Origin: Prolixibacteraceae bacterium JC049
GTDB taxonomy: Bacteria > Bacteroidota > Bacteroidia > Bacteroidales > Prolixibacteraceae
Length of the DNA stretch: 64,000 nt
Direction of reading: 5' to 3'
Assembly (NCBI GenBank): GCA_023369685.1
Contig: SACZ01000001.1
Location: 620,381-684,380 of the forward strand
The notes under the pieces were generated by a model that was not told the origin of the DNA, did no database searches, and was given only the letters and a program-made list of their open reading frames with translations. The position numbers and the translations under genes were made by a program. Below are positions 17,381 to 25,539 of the stretch, in pieces; the stretch's first letter is position 1; the number at the start of each line of letters is the position of its first letter.

Positions 17381-20143
17381 ATGAAATTAAGAAGAATGTT
17401 GAAGCGCAGTGTTGCATGGCTAATGTTATGCACTATGGCGTTGCCAGTAGCTGCGCAGCACAAGGTGAGTAAAGAGTATTCACACGACTTATCGTTGCCC
17501 GATTGGGGGCCTTATACCAAAAACTATATTGGAGTATCGCATATTCCAGATAAAGAAAAAGGAATTCGCTTCGATTTAAGTGTATTTCCTGGCTTCTATC
17601 GTAGAAAAGTGATTATTCCTAATGTGATGTACGAATCAGGGTATCATCCATGGGAAGCTTCTGCCGATTTGAAATACTTCTCTTATCGTCATGAGTTGGA
17701 GTGGAAAGATCAGGTTTACACTGATATTTCGTACTCTGAAATTGATGATAATGCGCGATTAATTCGCATGGAATGTGTGAATAATACCAACGATGCACAG
17801 AGTATTGTACTGCACATGATGGGAAGTATTCATTTTCCAAGCATTGGACCATACCGACCAGATACTCCCATACACCCGGCTACAATTAAGCATTCGGAAG
17901 AGTCAACATTTGTTGATGGACTAGATTATCGTTCACTTGATTTGGTAAAGAAAGGACCAAAATATCATTTGGTAACAGATGGCATGATGCGAGGGGAAGT
18001 GAGACAAAACGGATTGATCAATGGTTCAGGAGTTCGCTTTGGTAAGAGTGAAGGAGACGTTGCCAAATACGATTTCGATGTGAAAAGTGATTGGGCAAAA
18101 GGAACACTTTGGATACGTTATCAGGCTAAAAAAGATGGGAAAGTAGCTATTGTTGTAGATAATAAACCATTGAAAGAGATCACTTTTTCTGGCGATAAAA
18201 ATCTTCAAACTTTAAGTGTAGAACTGAAGCCGCTGAACAAAGGAAATCATGCCGTTGAGTTCAAAGCAGTCGCTGCGTCAGAGATAACTATTGATGGTTT
18301 CGTTGTTACTCCTGATAGCGATATAGCTCAGATTAAGGTAGAGCAAGTTAAGTGGAAATATGCTCCTAAAGTAGCAAAAGGACCAGTTGAGAATACGCTA
18401 ATATTGAAATACGAAAATGTGGATCAATATTATGGTCTTTTATGGGAGGCAGAGCACACCAAACTTCGTGAATGGCATTATCGTTATTTGGGTGAAGAAT
18501 TCCTAAGAAAGATTAATAGCCATGGAGGTTATCGATTTGGAAATAGTAAAGATGGGCACTACACCAACGTGTTTATTCGTCCAATCAACATGGAGCCTAA
18601 GTCGACCAAAGTATTGCGCGGAATGGTTTGTGTTGGCTCTAAAAGTGAAGTAGAAGCTCGTTTAAAGGCTTATAAAGGGTTCCAGCAAGCACAATCGCAT
18701 TACGAAAAAGCGAAAGCTCGTTTAAGCAATATGAATTGTATTGCTGCCGGAGAACGTTACCTGTTCAGTCAGGAACGTATGTTTGCCAATACTATCCAAA
18801 ATGTGGTTTATCCGGTATATACCCAAAAACAATACATCAAACATCATGCTCCTGGTAGATGGTGGGACTGCCTTTACACGTGGGATTCTGGTTTCATTGG
18901 TATTGGTTTAGCGCAGGTGGATGAGAAGCGTGGAGAAGAAAACTTGCATGCCTACTTGAATAATGAAGATGAGCAATCGGCATTTATTCACCATGGAACA
19001 CCTCTTCCTGTTCAGCACTATTTGTATCAGGAGTTATGGAACCAGTATCAGTCGGAAGAGATGTTGGCTACCAATTATCCTAAGTTGAAGAACTATTACG
19101 AGTTCTTGAGTGGTCGTGACGGAAGAAGTTCAACGCGCACAAAGCAGAATTTGATTAAAACGTGGGACTATTTCTATAACAGTGGTGGTTGGGACGACTA
19201 TCCTCCACAAGGATATGTGAATTGGAAAAAGCTACGAGGAAAAGCGGCACCAGTTGTTAGTACGGCCCATGTTATTCGTATTGCTAAAATTTTGCGCATG
19301 ACAGCTATTCATCTTAAGAAAAAAGCAGATGTTAAAGCATACGATAAGGATATTGCAGAGCTAAGTAAAGCGTTGAATACGCACTCGTGGGACGAAGAGT
19401 CGGGTTACTATGGTTATGTGGTTACCGAAGACGATGGTACAACTAAGGTTATGCGCTATGGAAACAAAGCCAATTACAATATGGGATTAGGTGGAGCCTC
19501 GCCACTGATTGCGGGAATTTGTGATGATAACCAGCAGCAAAAGTTAATTAGTCACTTGCGTACTCCGGGCGAAATTTGGAGTAATGTAGGACTATCGGCA
19601 GTGGATCAAACTGCTCCATATTACAATAAAAGTGGTTATTGGAATGGAACAGTATGGATGCCTCACCAATGGTTTTTCTGGAAGAGTATGTTCGATTATG
19701 GCGAAACAGAGTTTGCCCACCAAATTGCAAAGAAAGCTTTGGAAGTATGGAAGAAAGAGACGGAAGGAACTTACAACTGTTTCGAACATTTTGTGATTGA
19801 AAGTGGAAAAGGAGCAGGGTGGCACCAGTTTAGTGGTTTGTCATCGTGTGTTACTTCTTGGTTTAAATCGTACTTCATGCCAGGAACATTGACTGGTGGT
19901 TACGATACTTTCATCTCTGAGAAGGTGTTTAATGCCGAGAATAGTTCCATGAAAGCAAAGTTGCGTATTCATAATAAAAACAAGGCAGGATTTGTGGTTG
20001 TGCTAAACGATGCATATAACTATCAGGTTTTCTGGAATGGAAAGCCAATTGAATCGAAAGAATTATACAAAGGTTGTTTAACTGTTCAGTTGAATGCCAA
20101 ACAGCGAAAAGGAGTATTAGAAGTCCGAAAAGCGAACAACTAA
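17381..20143 (+). CDS. GH63/MGH1-like (alpha/alpha)6-barrel glycoside hydrolase
   Basis: This 920-residue protein has a signal peptide (cleavage near PVAAQ, residue 25). The N-terminal about 430 residues are beta-rich, with an inserted carbohydrate-binding-like segment (about 240-310, SGDKNLQTLSVELKPLNKGN). The C-terminal barrel is GH63/GH37 clan-like: RWWDCLYTWDSGFIGIGLAQ near 490, SGGWDDYPP with Asp605/Asp606 as the likely general acid region, GYWNGTVWMPHQWFFWK near 755, and TYNCFEHF with Glu802 as the likely base. These two positions correspond to the acid/base pair known in inverting GH63 enzymes. It should cleave an alpha-glycoside in the periplasm. Exact family and substrate are unassigned. 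Confidence 0.8.
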   Translation: MKLRRMLKRSVAWLMLCTMALPVAAQHKVSKEYSHDLSLPDWGPYTKNYIGVSHIPDKEKGIRFDLSVFPGFYRRKVIIPNVMYESGYHPWEASADLKYFSYRHELEWKDQVYTDISYSEIDDNARLIRMECVNNTNDAQSIVLHMMGSIHFPSIGPYRPDTPIHPATIKHSEESTFVDGLDYRSLDLVKKGPKYHLVTDGMMRGEVRQNGLINGSGVRFGKSEGDVAKYDFDVKSDWAKGTLWIRYQAKKDGKVAIVVDNKPLKEITFSGDKNLQTLSVELKPLNKGNHAVEFKAVAASEITIDGFVVTPDSDIAQIKVEQVKWKYAPKVAKGPVENTLILKYENVDQYYGLLWEAEHTKLREWHYRYLGEEFLRKINSHGGYRFGNSKDGHYTNVFIRPINMEPKSTKVLRGMVCVGSKSEVEARLKAYKGFQQAQSHYEKAKARLSNMNCIAAGERYLFSQERMFANTIQNVVYPVYTQKQYIKHHAPGRWWDCLYTWDSGFIGIGLAQVDEKRGEENLHAYLNNEDEQSAFIHHGTPLPVQHYLYQELWNQYQSEEMLATNYPKLKNYYEFLSGRDGRSSTRTKQNLIKTWDYFYNSGGWDDYPPQGYVNWKKLRGKAAPVVSTAHVIRIAKILRMTAIHLKKKADVKAYDKDIAELSKALNTHSWDEESGYYGYVVTEDDGTTKVMRYGNKANYNMGLGGASPLIAGICDDNQQQKLISHLRTPGEIWSNVGLSAVDQTAPYYNKSGYWNGTVWMPHQWFFWKSMFDYGETEFAHQIAKKALEVWKKETEGTYNCFEHFVIESGKGAGWHQFSGLSSCVTSWFKSYFMPGTLTGGYDTFISEKVFNAENSSMKAKLRIHNKNKAGFVVVLNDAYNYQVFWNGKPIESKELYKGCLTVQLNAKQRKGVLEVRKANN

Positions 20144-20181
20144 CAGGCTATTCTGAATGCCTCGAATTAAAGCAAAAACAA

Positions 20182-21597
20182 ATGAAGAATATAAAATCGA
20201 TAAGCGTGTTATTAGCTATTTTCCTATCCTTAGGAGTTTCATATGCGCAAGATAAACCTAATGTGGTGATCATTCTTGCCGATGATTTAGGGTACAATGA
20301 TATTTCATGTTATCGGAATTTGCATCCAAGGCATTCAGATGTTCCTCCAACAACTCATACGCCCAATATCGATAAGTTGGCAGAACAGGGAATGTTGTTT
20401 ACCGATTTTTATAGTGGCGCAGCAGTTTGTTCTCCATCCAGAGCAGCGCTGTTAACCGGACGAAATTCAACCAGAGTAGGGATCTATAACTGGATTCCCG
20501 GAGAATCGCCAATGCATCTTCGGTCGAGTGAGGTTACCATTGCTGAAATGTTGAAGCAAGCCAATTATCAAACCGGTCACTTCGGGAAGTGGCACCTTAC
20601 CTCGGAAGGAACCGATCAGCCTATTCCCAATGGGCAAGGATTTGACTATAGCTTCTTTGCTTACAATAATGCAAAACCTTCTCATCATAACCCTGTTAAT
20701 TACCAGCGAAATGGAGAGCCTGTTGGTTCATTGAAAGGCTATGCCTGCCAGTTGGTTGTTGACGAAGCCGTAAATTGGCTGGAGAAGAGGGATGCCAATA
20801 AACCGTTTTATATCAATGTTTGGTTCAATGAACCTCATTTAAAAGTGGCTGCACCACAAGAGTTGACACAGAAGCATCAGTATAACAAGGAATATTATGG
20901 TGCCATTGAAAACTTAGATTTAGCCATTGGGCGATTAATGGGTTTTCTGAAAAAGAACGATTTGGAGAAGAATACAATTGTAATGTTTTCTTCTGATAAT
21001 GGTTCGCGTGTCGATCATTCCAATGATCCTCTTCGAGGTGAAAAGTGCTTTAACTACGAAGGAGGAGTTCGAGTGCCATTTATTGCCAAATGGAACAATC
21101 GCATTCCCGAAAATAAGCAATGTGTAGCGCCTGGAAGTTTTACAGATATTCTACCTACGATTGCTCATATTGCCAATGTGAAAAAGCCTTCAGATCGAAA
21201 GATAGATGGAGAAGATATTAGTTCGTTACTTTTGGGTAAAGCAAAAAAGCTGAAGCGAGAAACTCCTATTTTCTTCTATCGCTATTTCCACGATCCGGTT
21301 TGTATGCTACGCGATGGCGATTGGTGTTTGTTGGGGTATAAAAACTGGTATCCTAAAGCTGAAACACTTAATGAAGGCAAATTGGCCAATATCAGACCAT
21401 GGCAATTTAAGGAGAACCATATGCTTTATTTGAGTGAGCAACAGCCAGAACGTTTCGAGTTGTATAACTTAAGAAACGATAAAGAACAGGATGTTGATTT
21501 GGCAAACAAATATCCCAAAATGGTGAAGAAGATGAAGAAACAGATGCTGAAACTTAAAAAAGAGATGGTAGCTGAAGGTGGGAATTGGTTTAAGTAA
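20182..21597 (+). CDS. Family S1 sulfatase (Cys-type), arylsulfatase-like
   Basis: I start this at ATG 20182, which gives 471 residues and a normal signal peptide (SVLLAIFLSLGVSYAQ). The in-frame ATG at 20074 lies inside the preceding gene and would add a non-signal leader. Sulfatase landmarks are PNVVIILADDLGYND, the formylglycine motif CSPSR with Cys83, HFGKWHL near 131, HLKV near 203, MFSSDNGSR near 269 and EGGVRVPFIAKW. The C-terminal region ends in a lysine-rich helix (KKMKKQMLKLKKEM). It removes sulfate from the PUL substrate or its fragments. It differs clearly from the sulfatase at 1770 (much lower similarity outside motifs), so the two probably act on different positions. Confidence 0.92.
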   Translation: MKNIKSISVLLAIFLSLGVSYAQDKPNVVIILADDLGYNDISCYRNLHPRHSDVPPTTHTPNIDKLAEQGMLFTDFYSGAAVCSPSRAALLTGRNSTRVGIYNWIPGESPMHLRSSEVTIAEMLKQANYQTGHFGKWHLTSEGTDQPIPNGQGFDYSFFAYNNAKPSHHNPVNYQRNGEPVGSLKGYACQLVVDEAVNWLEKRDANKPFYINVWFNEPHLKVAAPQELTQKHQYNKEYYGAIENLDLAIGRLMGFLKKNDLEKNTIVMFSSDNGSRVDHSNDPLRGEKCFNYEGGVRVPFIAKWNNRIPENKQCVAPGSFTDILPTIAHIANVKKPSDRKIDGEDISSLLLGKAKKLKRETPIFFYRYFHDPVCMLRDGDWCLLGYKNWYPKAETLNEGKLANIRPWQFKENHMLYLSEQQPERFELYNLRNDKEQDVDLANKYPKMVKKMKKQMLKLKKEMVAEGGNWFK

Positions 21598-21620
21598 AGT
21601 TTTCAAACTTATTAGCTATA

Positions 21621-21656
21621 AAAAATCCCCTGTTTCATACGAGGCAGGGGATTTTT
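21621..21656. terminator. Bidirectional intrinsic terminator
   Basis: A 12-bp perfect inverted repeat, AAAAATCCCCTG and CAGGGGATTTTT, with a 12-nt loop lies between the convergent sulfatase (+) and DEAD-like (-) genes. The stem starts with A5 and ends in T5, so each strand carries a U tract. It ends the long PUL transcript on one side and the DEAD-like transcript on the other. Confidence 0.9.
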
Positions 21657-21660
21657 GAAT

Positions 21661-22275
21661 TTATTTGTCTTCAATTATAATCGGATTCTTAAGCATTCGC
21701 TCTTCCAAATCGTCGAACTTTTCATGCCAGTGAGTAGCAAAAAGAAGGCATTGTAATTTTTTAGCTCCATCAGCAATGCGGTATGCTACCGGATGCTGAT
21801 TTTGCGCCACCAATGTTTCGGCATCATCCACCGCAAGTACTTTCAAATTGATCATTGGAATTCCGGTGATGCTCATCAATTCATTAATTCGCTTTGGAGT
21901 TCCGAAAAGGACATCCAATCCTTCATAAATCATATCCTTTTGATACTGAATAATTCCTTGGTCGAAAACTGAGAAAGTACGAAGGTTGGTGTGTGTAGCC
22001 AACTCATTAAACTGCTCTTCCAATGCAAAAACCTGCTCTTTGGTGTTGGCTAAAACAATGGCTCTGGGAGCTTCTCCTTCGGCTTTTTTTAAACGAAGCA
22101 TAACACCAATTAGTAATGCCACCGATTTGCCTGTGTTTTCAGGAGAAAGCACAACTACATCGGCACCCGATTTAATTTTAGGAATTGAGGCCGATTGAAC
22201 AGGACGTGGATCTTTGTCAAATCCGGCATCGATAATACCAGCAGCCAATTCCGGAGCAAGTTTCTTTAGTTTCAT
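21661..22275 (-). CDS. Degenerate single-domain DEAD-box helicase-like protein
   Basis: This 204-residue protein resembles only the first RecA domain of DEAD-box RNA helicases. The Q-motif-like stretch FDKDPRPVQSASIPKIKSGAD precedes a changed Walker A (SPENTGKS in place of AxTGxGKT). Then come VLANTKEQVFALEEQF (motif Ia), FGTPKRINEL (motif Ib-like), VDDAE in place of DEAD (motif II) and LLFATHW in place of SAT (motif III). The helicase C-terminal domain is absent and no remnant follows in any frame before the terminator. It could be a complete small Bacteroidota protein that binds RNA or nucleotides without unwinding. A typical helicase activity seems unlikely. It has its own -7 element at 22309. 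Confidence 0.75.
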   Translation of the reverse strand: MKLKKLAPELAAGIIDAGFDKDPRPVQSASIPKIKSGADVVVLSPENTGKSVALLIGVMLRLKKAEGEAPRAIVLANTKEQVFALEEQFNELATHTNLRTFSVFDQGIIQYQKDMIYEGLDVLFGTPKRINELMSITGIPMINLKVLAVDDAETLVAQNQHPVAYRIADGAKKLQCLLFATHWHEKFDDLEERMLKNPIIIEDK

Positions 22276-22308
22276 CTCTTAAAAATCTTTTGATTTCTGA
22301 ATTTCGGA

Positions 22309-22316
22309 CAAAAGTA
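22309..22316 (-). promoter_or_regulatory. Candidate -7 promoter element for DEAD-like gene
   Basis: On the minus strand this reads TACTTTTG, matching TAnnTTTG, about 34 bases before the ATG. The predicted start site leaves a leader of about 27 nt. The -33 box is not obvious. Confidence 0.4.
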
Positions 22317-22333
22317 TAAAATATCTATTGGTA

Positions 22334-23056
22334 TCACACGCCAAATACTTTCATAACCTCCTCTTTATACATTTTTCCTACAGGAAGCTTAACATCGGCG
22401 ACCTCAATCAGGTTTCCTTCCAACGATTGTATTTCAGAAATGGCCACAATATACGAACGATGAATACGAAGAAATTGCCCTTGTGGTAACGCATCTTCTA
22501 GCTCTTTTAACGAAGCCAAAGCAGTAATACGTTTCTTATCCGTATGGAAGGTAACGTAAGCTTTTTGCCCTTCGATGTATCTAATATCGTTGAAGTTGAT
22601 TTTGTAGAATTTCCTATCAGCTCGAATAGTCAGGAAAGTATCGGAAAAAGAGGTTTGTGTTTCTGCTGGAATTGCAGCTGGCTGCTCTTTGCTTTGGTTC
22701 GAAAATTTATCGATGGCTTTATTAACTGCCTGAAAAAAGCGATCGAACGAAAAAGGTTTCAATAGATAGTCCAGTGCACTCAGGTTGAAGCCTTCCAGTG
22801 CATATTCCTGATAAGCGGTAGTGAAAATAATTTCAGGCTTAAAAGTCAGGCTCTTAATGAAATCGATTCCTGTGATATCGGGCATTTGAATATCAATGAA
22901 GAGCAGATCTACCTGTCCGGTTTTAATCAGCTCTGTAGCTTTTAATGGCGAATTAAAATCACCAATCAGCTCCAGCTCAGGAATTTTACTGATATAGTTT
23001 TTCAGGTATTCTCTTGCTAAGCGTTCGTCGTCGATAACCAGGCATCTTATCTTCAT
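22334..23056 (-). CDS. LytTR-family response regulator
   Basis: This 240-residue protein has a receiver domain at 1-120 with the acidic pair DD (9-10), phospho-acceptor Asp55 in FIDIQMPD, TTA near 79-81 and LKPF near 100. The C-terminal LytTR DNA-binding domain is at about 140-240 (FLTIRADRKFYKINFNDIRY, GQFLRIHRSYIVAIS). It is cotranscribed with the sensor kinase upstream (45-base gap). It is divergent from the RND efflux operon, which makes that operon the first candidate target. LytTR proteins bind paired direct repeats, and a possible pair lies at 24293-24329. Confidence 0.95.
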   Translation of the reverse strand: MKIRCLVIDDERLAREYLKNYISKIPELELIGDFNSPLKATELIKTGQVDLLFIDIQMPDITGIDFIKSLTFKPEIIFTTAYQEYALEGFNLSALDYLLKPFSFDRFFQAVNKAIDKFSNQSKEQPAAIPAETQTSFSDTFLTIRADRKFYKINFNDIRYIEGQKAYVTFHTDKKRITALASLKELEDALPQGQFLRIHRSYIVAISEIQSLEGNLIEVADVKLPVGKMYKEEVMKVFGV

Positions 23057-23101
23057 AGCATTTCTTATTATTGATATTCGATGTTTTAATAACAGACTGA
23101 A

Positions 23102-24112
23102 TTAAATGATATTCAGTTTTAAGTTCACTCGAAAAACATTCTCTTCCTGAACCAGGTTTAGTTCGTGTTTTTCGGGATAAATAATTCCTAATCGATGCTT
23201 TACATTTTTAATACCCATTCCACTTCCCGGTGTAGGTAAATTCCCCGGTTCGGCACTATTTTCAATGCAAAAATGGATGGATTCTTCATCGGAAGTTATT
23301 TTTATATGTACAAAAGCCGTTTCGTTTTCTTCAATCCGACTGTATTTGTAGGCATTCTCAATGAAAGGAATAAACAACATCGGTGCCAGCTCAATACTTC
23401 TGTTCTGAATATTCGTTTCTACCGATATGTTTTGCATAAAATCGGATTTCATCTGCTGAAAGGCTGTGAAATTTTCAATGTAATTCAGCTCGGCAGTTAA
23501 CGTTACCCGGTCTTTGCTACAATCGTAGAATACATATCGAAGCATTTCCGAGAGTTTCAAAACACTTTCAGGAGCATTTCTCGATTGCATATAAGTAAGC
23601 GAGTAGATATTGTTTAAAGCATTGAAAATGAAATGCGGATTTATCTGGGCTTTTAGCAATTTCAACTCAGTAGCCAATTTCTCTTCGGTCAGTATTTTTT
23701 CAGAAGCTTTTAGTGCCTGAGTCTGTTCTATTAAACTGATGGATGTAGCCACAAAGTAGACAAACCCCAGATTAAAGAAGAAACGAAGATATATAAAGAA
23801 AATAGGAACTCGTTCTCCGTCGGGCTTGCGGGCATGTGGCAAGAAATTATAATCGAAAAAGGTAAAACCTATTGCCAATATCGAAATGGTGAGCATGGAA
23901 ATCCAGATGTACTTTTTTCCCATTTTATAGAAGCGCGGAAAAAGAAACATCGTGGTAAGGTAATAGGTAGTACTACACATAAATACTTCGTAGAAAGCAT
24001 TAATGGCTGCACGCTGAGCATCCTGGAAATAGTTGGCAATGTTGAAAACAAATAGAAACAGTGCCACCCAAATAACTATTGGAAGCCATATTTTACGCTC
24101 AATCTTAATCAT
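23102..24112 (-). CDS. LytS/YehU-type sensor histidine kinase
   Basis: From the ATG at 24112 the protein has 336 residues; a TTG at 24178 would extend it but lies about where transcription probably begins, so I prefer ATG. Four transmembrane helices are visible in the first about 130 residues (IWLPIVIWVALFLFVFNIA and three more). The His_kinase domain follows, with the H-box LLKAQINPHFIFNALNNIY. The ATPase domain contains FIPFIENAYKYSRIE and GSGMGIKNVKHRL. It partners with the response regulator 45 bases downstream. There is no extracellular sensor domain, so the signal is likely sensed in the membrane. Confidence 0.92.
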   Translation of the reverse strand: MIKIERKIWLPIVIWVALFLFVFNIANYFQDAQRAAINAFYEVFMCSTTYYLTTMFLFPRFYKMGKKYIWISMLTISILAIGFTFFDYNFLPHARKPDGERVPIFFIYLRFFFNLGFVYFVATSISLIEQTQALKASEKILTEEKLATELKLLKAQINPHFIFNALNNIYSLTYMQSRNAPESVLKLSEMLRYVFYDCSKDRVTLTAELNYIENFTAFQQMKSDFMQNISVETNIQNRSIELAPMLFIPFIENAYKYSRIEENETAFVHIKITSDEESIHFCIENSAEPGNLPTPGSGMGIKNVKHRLGIIYPEKHELNLVQEENVFRVNLKLNII

Positions 24113-24180
24113 GATATGCAATTTTCTAGTAGCATGGTTTATTTCGAAATAAAGTGAGCTACCGGTTCTTTTTGACAAGG

Positions 24181-24188
24181 CAAAGGTA
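24181..24188 (-). promoter_or_regulatory. Candidate -7 promoter element for sensor-kinase operon
   Basis: The minus strand reads TACCTTTG here, a match to TAnnTTTG, about 70 bases upstream of the ATG at 24112. A start site near 24174 would exclude the TTG at 24178 as the start codon. No good -33 element is visible. Confidence 0.4.
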
Positions 24189-24292
24189 TCCTTCCTTTAA
24201 TTTCATTCTGAAATATTATAAACGAAAATACGAATTTCATTAACCAATGAAGCGGTTTCATGAATAAGTGGTGAAAAATAGGTAAAAATGAT

Positions 24293-24329
24293 GCTTTGGA
24301 ATGGTTCGTTAATGCTTTTAGCGCTTTGG
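24293..24329. promoter_or_regulatory. Possible LytTR operator: direct repeat GCTTTGG
   Basis: GCTTTGG occurs at 24293-24299 and again at 24323-24329, spaced 30 bp, about three helical turns. The site lies in the 307-base divergent gap between the LytTR sensor operon and the RND efflux operon. Paired direct repeats are the usual LytTR binding layout, although family spacing is usually nearer two turns. Apart from this and the -7 element I see nothing else in the gap. Confidence 0.25.
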
Positions 24330-24419
24330 TTTAAAAAGTTTTACCAATAAAAATAATGTGCTGATTTTCGACTCAGAAAATAAGACCATTTTATAGTAAG
24401 ACGATTTAAACAAGCGAAT

Positions 24420-25520
24420 ATGAAGCAGAAAATGTTATATGGAGCGGTAGGTGTGTTGATCATTGTGGCAGCATTTATGGTTTCCGGAGCACTGATAAAT
24501 TCGAAGGCGGCTCCTAAAAAAGATGATAAGCAACACAGAGCAATTTATGTGAAAGCAAGCAAGGCTGTAGAAAAAGAGATAAGTGCCGACATGCACTATC
24601 GTGGACGAGTAACTGCTTTCGATAACGTGGCATTGGCTTCAGAAGTATCAGGAAAAATTCTGAAAGGCGATGTTCGGTTTAAAGAAGGAGAACGCTTTAA
24701 AAAGGGCGATGTAATTGTAAAAATTTACAGTGAAGATGTGAAGGCTTCTTTAAAATCAGGAAAAAGTAATTTGCTTCAAACGTTATCAAAGATATTACCC
24801 GATTTAAAAGTCGATTTCCCGGAAGAATTTAATAAGTGGAAAACGTTTTTCAATGCAGTTGATCCAGAAAACGACTTGCCTCTTTTGCCCAGTATAAAAA
24901 CGGAAAAAGAGAAAGTATTTCTGGCATCGAATAATGTGCTGTCTACTTACTATTCATTACAACAGCAAGAGATTAACCTGAAACGCTACACCATTAGAGC
25001 GCCTTTCAATGGCAGCTTTATGTCGGTAAACAAGGAGATTGGTGCAGTAGCAAGTCCTGGGGGCGAGTTGGCCAAAATTGCTCGATCGGATAAGTTGGAA
25101 GTTGTGGTGCCTGTTTTTCCTTCCGATTTAAAATGGATTAAGACGAGAGATAAAGTTGAGTTTAATGGAGATAACCAAGCGGTGATTTCTCGCATTGCTG
25201 GGTTTGTCGATGAAAATACGCAGTCGGTAAATGTATACCTGACTTATAATGCCAATAATACTTCAACCATTTTACAAGGTCAATATGTCGATGTGGCTTT
25301 TAAAGGAGGAGAAATAAAAGGACTGGAAATTCCACGTGAGGCACTGATTGATAACAATGCGGTTTATGCATTGGACAATGGAAAACTACAGAAGCAAAAG
25401 GTAGAGATAATTCGCCAATTGAACGATAGCTATATCGTGAGTGGTGTGGATGAAGGGAAAATGATTGTGATGGAATCGATGGCTACCATTGATTCTTCGG
25501 TAGAATACTTGGCACGATAG
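24420..25520 (+). CDS. RND efflux periplasmic adaptor subunit (HlyD/MFP)
   Basis: This 366-residue membrane fusion protein has an N-terminal anchor helix (GAVGVLIIVAAFMVSGALI). The biotinyl-lipoyl-like half-motifs are ALASEVSGKILKGDVRFKEG near 76-95 and YTIRAPFNGSFMSVNKEIGA near 190-209. The beta-barrel and membrane-proximal domains follow (LEVVVPVFPSDLKW, VYLTYNANNTSTIL, GLEIPREALID). The helical hairpin between the lipoyl halves is short. It links the inner-membrane permease encoded 19 bases downstream to the TolC-like channel encoded third. Confidence 0.92.
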   Translation: MKQKMLYGAVGVLIIVAAFMVSGALINSKAAPKKDDKQHRAIYVKASKAVEKEISADMHYRGRVTAFDNVALASEVSGKILKGDVRFKEGERFKKGDVIVKIYSEDVKASLKSGKSNLLQTLSKILPDLKVDFPEEFNKWKTFFNAVDPENDLPLLPSIKTEKEKVFLASNNVLSTYYSLQQQEINLKRYTIRAPFNGSFMSVNKEIGAVASPGGELAKIARSDKLEVVVPVFPSDLKWIKTRDKVEFNGDNQAVISRIAGFVDENTQSVNVYLTYNANNTSTILQGQYVDVAFKGGEIKGLEIPREALIDNNAVYALDNGKLQKQKVEIIRQLNDSYIVSGVDEGKMIVMESMATIDSSVEYLAR

Positions 25521-25539
25521 CATCTAAAAAAGAAGAAAG

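Noticed and set aside
17275-17472. Open frame of 65 codons before the GH63-like gene
   Set aside because: It overlaps the start of the longer gene in another frame and has no family-like content or ribosome-binding site.
20074-20181. Upstream ATG for the second sulfatase
   Set aside because: It overlaps the preceding gene and precedes a normal signal peptide that starts at 20182.
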